Assembly: GCA_023416195.1 (NCBI GenBank)
Contig: JAEZID010000542.1
Coordinates: forward strand, 1-9,333
Source: Pseudomonadota bacterium
Lineage (GTDB): Bacteria; Pseudomonadota; Alphaproteobacteria; Azospirillales; Azospirillaceae
Direction: 5' to 3'
Length of the DNA: 9,333 nucleotides
Of the stretch, positions 7,401 to 9,333 are shown piece after piece (position 1 is the stretch's first letter; each line of letters opens with the position of its first letter). The position numbers were made by a program, and so were the translations under genes. The notes under the pieces were generated by a model. It did not search any database and was not told the origin of the DNA. It saw only the letters and a program-made list of their open reading frames with translations.

Positions 7401-7756
7401 GGAAGGGCACGCCGATGGCGAACAACACCATCTCGGAGAACATCTTCGACATCGGTGGCAACGGCAGCGCCGTGCGCATCGACGGGCCGAAGACGGCGGG
7501 GAATTTCCACGGCAACTTCTACGCCGACGTGGACCCGAACGAGGTCGTGTTCAACGCCTGGCCGCAGGTGATGGCCAGCGGCGCGTCGGGCCGGCTGTCC
7601 GATTGGCAGGCGGCCGGTTACGACCGGGATTCGCTGGCGCTGGACCCGCGTTTCGTCGATCCGGCGCAGGACAATTACGCGCTGGCGGCGGACTCCGCCG
7701 TCTTCCAGCACGGCTTCGATCCCCTGCCGCTGGACCAGATGGGCCTTCTGTCCTGA
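4481..7756 (+). CDS. Triple CBM60-like, right-handed beta-helix modular protein (polysaccharide-directed)
   Basis: A 1091-residue modular protein. Three homologous modules of about 125 residues (10-135, 158-283, 307-432) each carry an IVVNA..G start, YDND...NGQDR.L.V, ALDGKDVV.GQ.G and a WW motif near the end. This matches the Ca-dependent xylan-binding module (CBM60/CBM36-like), which binds beta-glycans. Pro/Thr linkers lie at about 136-157, 284-306 and 433-454. From 455 (IYVATNGKDSWSG) a right-handed parallel beta-helix follows, with NV/NN-rich coils at about 716-1005 and a C-terminal cap. Its opening and the GIYLDDWTSG and FLHGGWNNTV motifs recall beta-helix glycoside hydrolases such as GH141 and related lyases or epimerases, but I cannot assign catalytic residues or a substrate. 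No N-terminal signal peptide is visible: MATTTTGLID runs straight into module 1. Start support is the AAGGA site and an in-frame first module. Confidence 0.9.
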   Translation: MATTTTGLIDAKIVVNAYGQSAGGVWPHFRLLIDGVEAGQATVSATNPNAYSFTAKVAPSQAHLVQIHYDNDASVNGQDRNLNVRSVVVNGNTLLPTQATYDRYALDGKDVVAGQEGMWWEGALNFSTPASYYPAGSGTTTPTTPTTPTSPTTGTGSSTIVVNAHGNPAGGGNAHFNLLIDGQKVGEGTVGTTAKDYAFTVNAAPGTAHKVQVQYDNDTFINGQDRSLIVNKITINGHAVAPTDGNVTYDKGALDGKDVVKGQAGLWWNGTLVVDAPAAHFPTGTPTTPAPTTPTPTPTPTPGAGTSTIVVNAHGNPAGGANAHFKLMVDGKQVGEGTVGTTAKDYAFTASVTPDQAHKVQIQYDNDTTINGQDRSLIVNKVTINGKAVAPTDSIVTYDKGALDGKDVVAGQSGLWWNGTLVVSADKSYFPGTGTTTPTPTPADPTPTTPPSGPAIYVATNGKDSWSGKLAAPNAEGTDGPKATLNGARDAMRANPDIDVTYIRGGDYYMKDQLWLDAQDSGVRFAAYGNETPVFHGGMPIDNWVSRGNGLWSAQLPAGTKPVLDLSMDGERQTLARTPNADPSKPIDGGWVIATKAGPNPSTQFGFKAGDIPVINNTDGLMASVFTQHGYDNVTVPVKSIDYSTNTITLAQGSYDAFGAGSRFYLFNAKDQLDAVNEWFYDAASNQILFRPEGGTPVGHKIVASQMPVLVGLGGAKNVTIEGLTLADGGPNGHAVFADNASGLVFKNNVVENVGYGITVQNSANTKITGNHFDHTGLESIFVKQNSNFTEISNNLIQHAGSLDHGGDAVWVNGSSDVRITHNQIEDTPGKAIAVGSVQSSGDASYRNTISYNKIVNANLETSDGGGIYLINRQQDLTGHVVEYNEVTGTTAFGNVTWDGSVSPTFLDPTSLVSWGIYLDDWTSGATVRGNLVHGNVGGVFLHGGWNNTVTNNVIADNAGTQIGLQQSVGWGGWKGTPMANNTISENIFDIGGNGSAVRIDGPKTAGNFHGNFYADVDPNEVVFNAWPQVMASGASGRLSDWQAAGYDRDSLALDPRFVDPAQDNYALAADSAVFQHGFDPLPLDQMGLLS
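4508..5776 (+). repeat. Three tandem CBM-encoding repeats
   Basis: Unit 1 is 4508-4885, unit 2 4952-5329 and unit 3 5399-5776. Units 2 and 3 are offset by 447 bases (149 codons) and are about four-fifths identical at protein level by eye, with long exact stretches of DNA. Unit 1 is more diverged. This suggests that an older duplication was followed by a more recent one of the module plus linker. Confidence 0.85.
5359..5385 (+). repeat. Hexanucleotide microsatellite in the second Pro/Thr linker
   Basis: Four exact copies of GCCCAC (5359-5382) plus a partial copy encode the alternating Pro-Thr run between modules 2 and 3. Gain or loss of units by slippage would change linker length by two residues without a frameshift. 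Confidence 0.8.
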
Positions 7757-7763
7757 CATCCAT

Positions 7764-7776
7764 AGGCCGAGGGCCT
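7764..7776 (+). terminator. Weak hairpin after the beta-helix gene
   Basis: AGGCC and GGCCT form a 5-bp perfect stem around GAG, 8 bases after the stop codon, followed by TGCCTTTC. The stem is short and the T tract poor, so it is at most a weak terminator between the beta-helix gene and cheW. Confidence 0.25.
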
Positions 7777-7864
7777 TGCCTTTCGGGGTATTTCCATCAC
7801 CGATCCGATGCGGCATGTTCTGCGCCGGATTCGGCTACCCCGGTATGGCAAGGCGCGCTCGGCG

Positions 7865-8383
7865 ATGGACGCAGCGGCAACAGGATCGGCGTCACGGTAC
7901 GTCGTCTTCTCCGTCTCCGGCAGGCTTCTCGCCCTGCCGGGGGCGGCCGTGCGCCGTTTTCTGCCCCTGCCGCGCCTCGACGTCCCGCCCACCGCCCCGC
8001 CGGTGGTGGCGGGGTGTTTCCGTTATCAGGAACGGATCGTCCCGGTCCTGCGCCTCGATCTGCTGCTGGGGCTTGAGCCGGCGGCGCCGGGGCTCTATGC
8101 GCCGCTGCTGCTGATCGAACGCGACGGCCGTCCGCTGGCGTTGCTGGCCGACCGGGTGTTCGACGTCGTTCCGGCGGTGATGCAGGACCTTCCCGACGCG
8201 GGGCTGACCTTCAACGGCTGCGCCATCGGCAGCGTCCGGTTCCGGACGAACGACGCCACGGTGCTGGCCCCCGAACGGCTGCTGACCGAGGCGGAGGGCC
8301 GATTGCTCGCCGCCTTCCAGGCCATGGCGGACGGACGGCTCGCGAAATGGCAAGCGGCCGAAGGCGCGGAGCCCGCCGCATGA
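7865..8383 (+). CDS. CheW-type chemosensory coupling protein
   Basis: A 172-residue single CheW domain, the adaptor that links chemoreceptors to a CheA kinase. Family features appear in order: RYVVFSVSGRLLALP (11-25), LPLPRLDVPP (33-42), VVAG...RIVPVLRLDLLLGL (47-70), then LLLIERDGRPLALLADRV (81-98) and the VVPAVMQDLP segment (101-110). The frame is open from an ATG at 7808, which would add 19 basic residues. I prefer the ATG at 7865 because family alignment begins right after it, although neither start has a strong ribosome site (AAGG is 12 bases upstream of 7865). The stop overlaps the start of cheR as ATGA, so the two are translationally coupled. The pairing with CheR suggests a WspB-like adaptor, but no receptor or kinase gene is in the window. 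Confidence 0.88.
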   Translation: MDAAATGSASRYVVFSVSGRLLALPGAAVRRFLPLPRLDVPPTAPPVVAGCFRYQERIVPVLRLDLLLGLEPAAPGLYAPLLLIERDGRPLALLADRVFDVVPAVMQDLPDAGLTFNGCAIGSVRFRTNDATVLAPERLLTEAEGRLLAAFQAMADGRLAKWQAAEGAEPAA

Positions 8384-9333
8384 ACCGCGCCGACGCCGTC
8401 CTGAAGGATTCCGCCTTCCCGCGTCTGAAGTCCGCCGTCATCGGCGCGACCGGCCTTGCCTATTACGCCGACAAGGACGCGGCCCTCGCCGACCGGGTCA
8501 GCCGCCGGCTGGCCGAACGCAGCGTGCCGGGCCTTGCCGACTATCTGGCGATTCTGGACGGCGAAGGGCCGACCGGGCCGGAGTATCAGGCGCTCATCAA
8601 CGAACTGACGGTCGGCGAGACCTTCTTTTTCCGCTACGCCGAACAGTTCGAGGCGCTGTGCGCCGTCGCCATCCCGGAATGCCTGCGCCGCAACGAGGCC
8701 AGCCGGATGCTGCGGATCTGGAGCGCCGGCTGTTCCACCGGGCCGGAGGTCTACACGCTGGAAATCCTGCTGAAGCGCCATTTCGCGGAACAGTTGCGGG
8801 GCTGGCAGGTCAGCATCGTCGGCACGGACATCAACGGCAGCTTCCTGGAAACGGCGCGGCGCGGTGTCTACGGCAACTGGGCGGTGCGCGGCCTGCCCCC
8901 GTCGGTGCTGGCGGAATGCTTCGACCGCCGCGACGACCAGTGGGTGGTCAAGCCGCGCTTCCGCGAATGGACGTCCTTCGCCCTGTTCAACCTCGTGGAG
9001 GACCGGCTTCCCAATTACCCGCGCGGGCTGGGCGCGCTGGACGTGGTGCTGTGCCGCAATGTCATGATCTATTTCGACGAGGCGACGCGCGGCCGGCTGC
9101 TGGAAGGGCTGCACGCGGCGCTGGCGCCGAACGGCTGGCTGGTCGTCGGCCACGCCGAGACGGGGCCGCAGGTCAACGCCCTGTTCACGCCGGTGCCGGT
9201 GCCGGGCGCCACGCTGTTCCGCAAGCCGCTTCCGGGGGTCGAGCCGATCGCCGCGCCCCTGCCGGTTCCACCGCCGGAGGCCGAGCCGCCCAAGACCAGG
9301 GTGGCCGCCAAGCCGTCCCGCACGGCGCTGGTG
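8380..9333 (+). CDS. CheR-type chemoreceptor glutamate methyltransferase, 3'-truncated by the window
   Basis: The frame opens at the ATG overlapping the cheW stop and stays open to the last base, giving 318 residues. The product transfers methyl from SAM to receptor glutamates. An N-terminal helical CheR domain (about 1-90) carries NELTVGETFFFR (74-85), close to the family LT.NET.FFR pattern. The SAM motif is SAGCSTGPEVYTLEI (115-129), with Pro where most CheRs have Glu in STGEE. GTDIN (148-152) and LCRNVMIYFD (224-233) follow, then GHAE near the domain end (257-260). From about residue 283 the chain becomes a Pro/Ala-rich linker, as in CheR proteins that continue into a C-terminal TPR (WspC, FrzF). 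That extension is outside the window, so the WspC assignment is inference. Confidence 0.92.
   Translation, partial: MNRADAVLKDSAFPRLKSAVIGATGLAYYADKDAALADRVSRRLAERSVPGLADYLAILDGEGPTGPEYQALINELTVGETFFFRYAEQFEALCAVAIPECLRRNEASRMLRIWSAGCSTGPEVYTLEILLKRHFAEQLRGWQVSIVGTDINGSFLETARRGVYGNWAVRGLPPSVLAECFDRRDDQWVVKPRFREWTSFALFNLVEDRLPNYPRGLGALDVVLCRNVMIYFDEATRGRLLEGLHAALAPNGWLVVGHAETGPQVNALFTPVPVPGATLFRKPLPGVEPIAAPLPVPPPEAEPPKTRVAAKPSRTALV

Noticed and set aside
4427..7816. Minus-strand open frame of about 1129 codons lying antisense to the whole beta-helix gene
   Set aside because: Its product is Arg/Gly/Val-rich low complexity with no domain, and runs such as RGRGRG are the complement of the Pro/Thr linkers. 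High GC at third positions of the sense gene removes stops from this frame. The sense frame has clear domains throughout.
7808..7864. Upstream ATG of cheW giving a 191-residue product
   Set aside because: The extra 19 residues are basic, not part of the CheW fold, and have no ribosome site. It is kept as an alternative because the start at 7865 also has only a weak site.

Overview
The window is gene-dense, GC-rich bacterial DNA with strong G/C bias at third codon positions. It looks like chromosome or chromid sequence from an alphaproteobacterium, most probably Azospirillum or a close Rhodospirillales relative. That placement is an inference from the mix of proteins (a DUF4175/TIGR02302 protein, a bacteriohemerythrin, a CBM60-like beta-helix protein, a glycine-zipper lipoprotein and a CheW/CheR pair), from the composition, and from tRNA genes that all encode CCA. 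I see no integrase, transposase, phage gene, CRISPR array or plasmid replication gene.

Left part (1-1489, all minus strand). From right to left there is a five-gene tRNA array, Thr(GGU)-Ala(CGC)-Asp(GUC)-Val(GAC)-Gln(CUG). It has a good sigma70-type promoter ahead of Thr and a weaker candidate ahead of Asp. Next comes a single-domain bacteriohemerythrin with all seven di-iron ligands and a perfect inverted repeat just upstream of its start. Last is the N-terminal 115 codons of a DUF4175/TIGR02302 membrane protein that runs off the left edge.

Middle part (1640-4293). A short-chain dehydrogenase of the DHRS6 / 2-keto-3-deoxy-L-fuconate dehydrogenase type is followed on the same strand by a TPR-methyltransferase fusion (TylF-like class I SAM fold). 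The last codons of the fusion run through a 10-bp-arm palindromic repeat, which also sits between it and a convergent glycine-zipper lipoprotein gene of the 17-kDa surface antigen type.

Right part (4481-9333, plus strand). A 1091-residue modular protein has three CBM60-like carbohydrate-binding modules joined by Pro/Thr linkers, then a right-handed parallel beta-helix domain. It has no visible N-terminal signal peptide. After it, cheW and cheR overlap by ATGA and begin a chemosensory operon. The cheR product enters a Pro-rich linker when the window ends. This order resembles the wspB-wspC / frz type, where CheR carries a C-terminal TPR region, but the distinguishing part lies outside the window.

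Functionally the window is a set of short independent units rather than one pathway: tRNA supply, O2/di-iron sensing or storage, an envelope lipoprotein, a polysaccharide-directed modular protein and a chemosensory module. No stretch longer than 300 bases lacks a gene; the largest gaps are 823-990, 1490-1639 and 4294-4480. I did not find a convincing wholly new system. The most interesting items are the leaderless multi-CBM beta-helix protein, the palindrome read into the methyltransferase C-terminus, and the partial Wsp-like operon.
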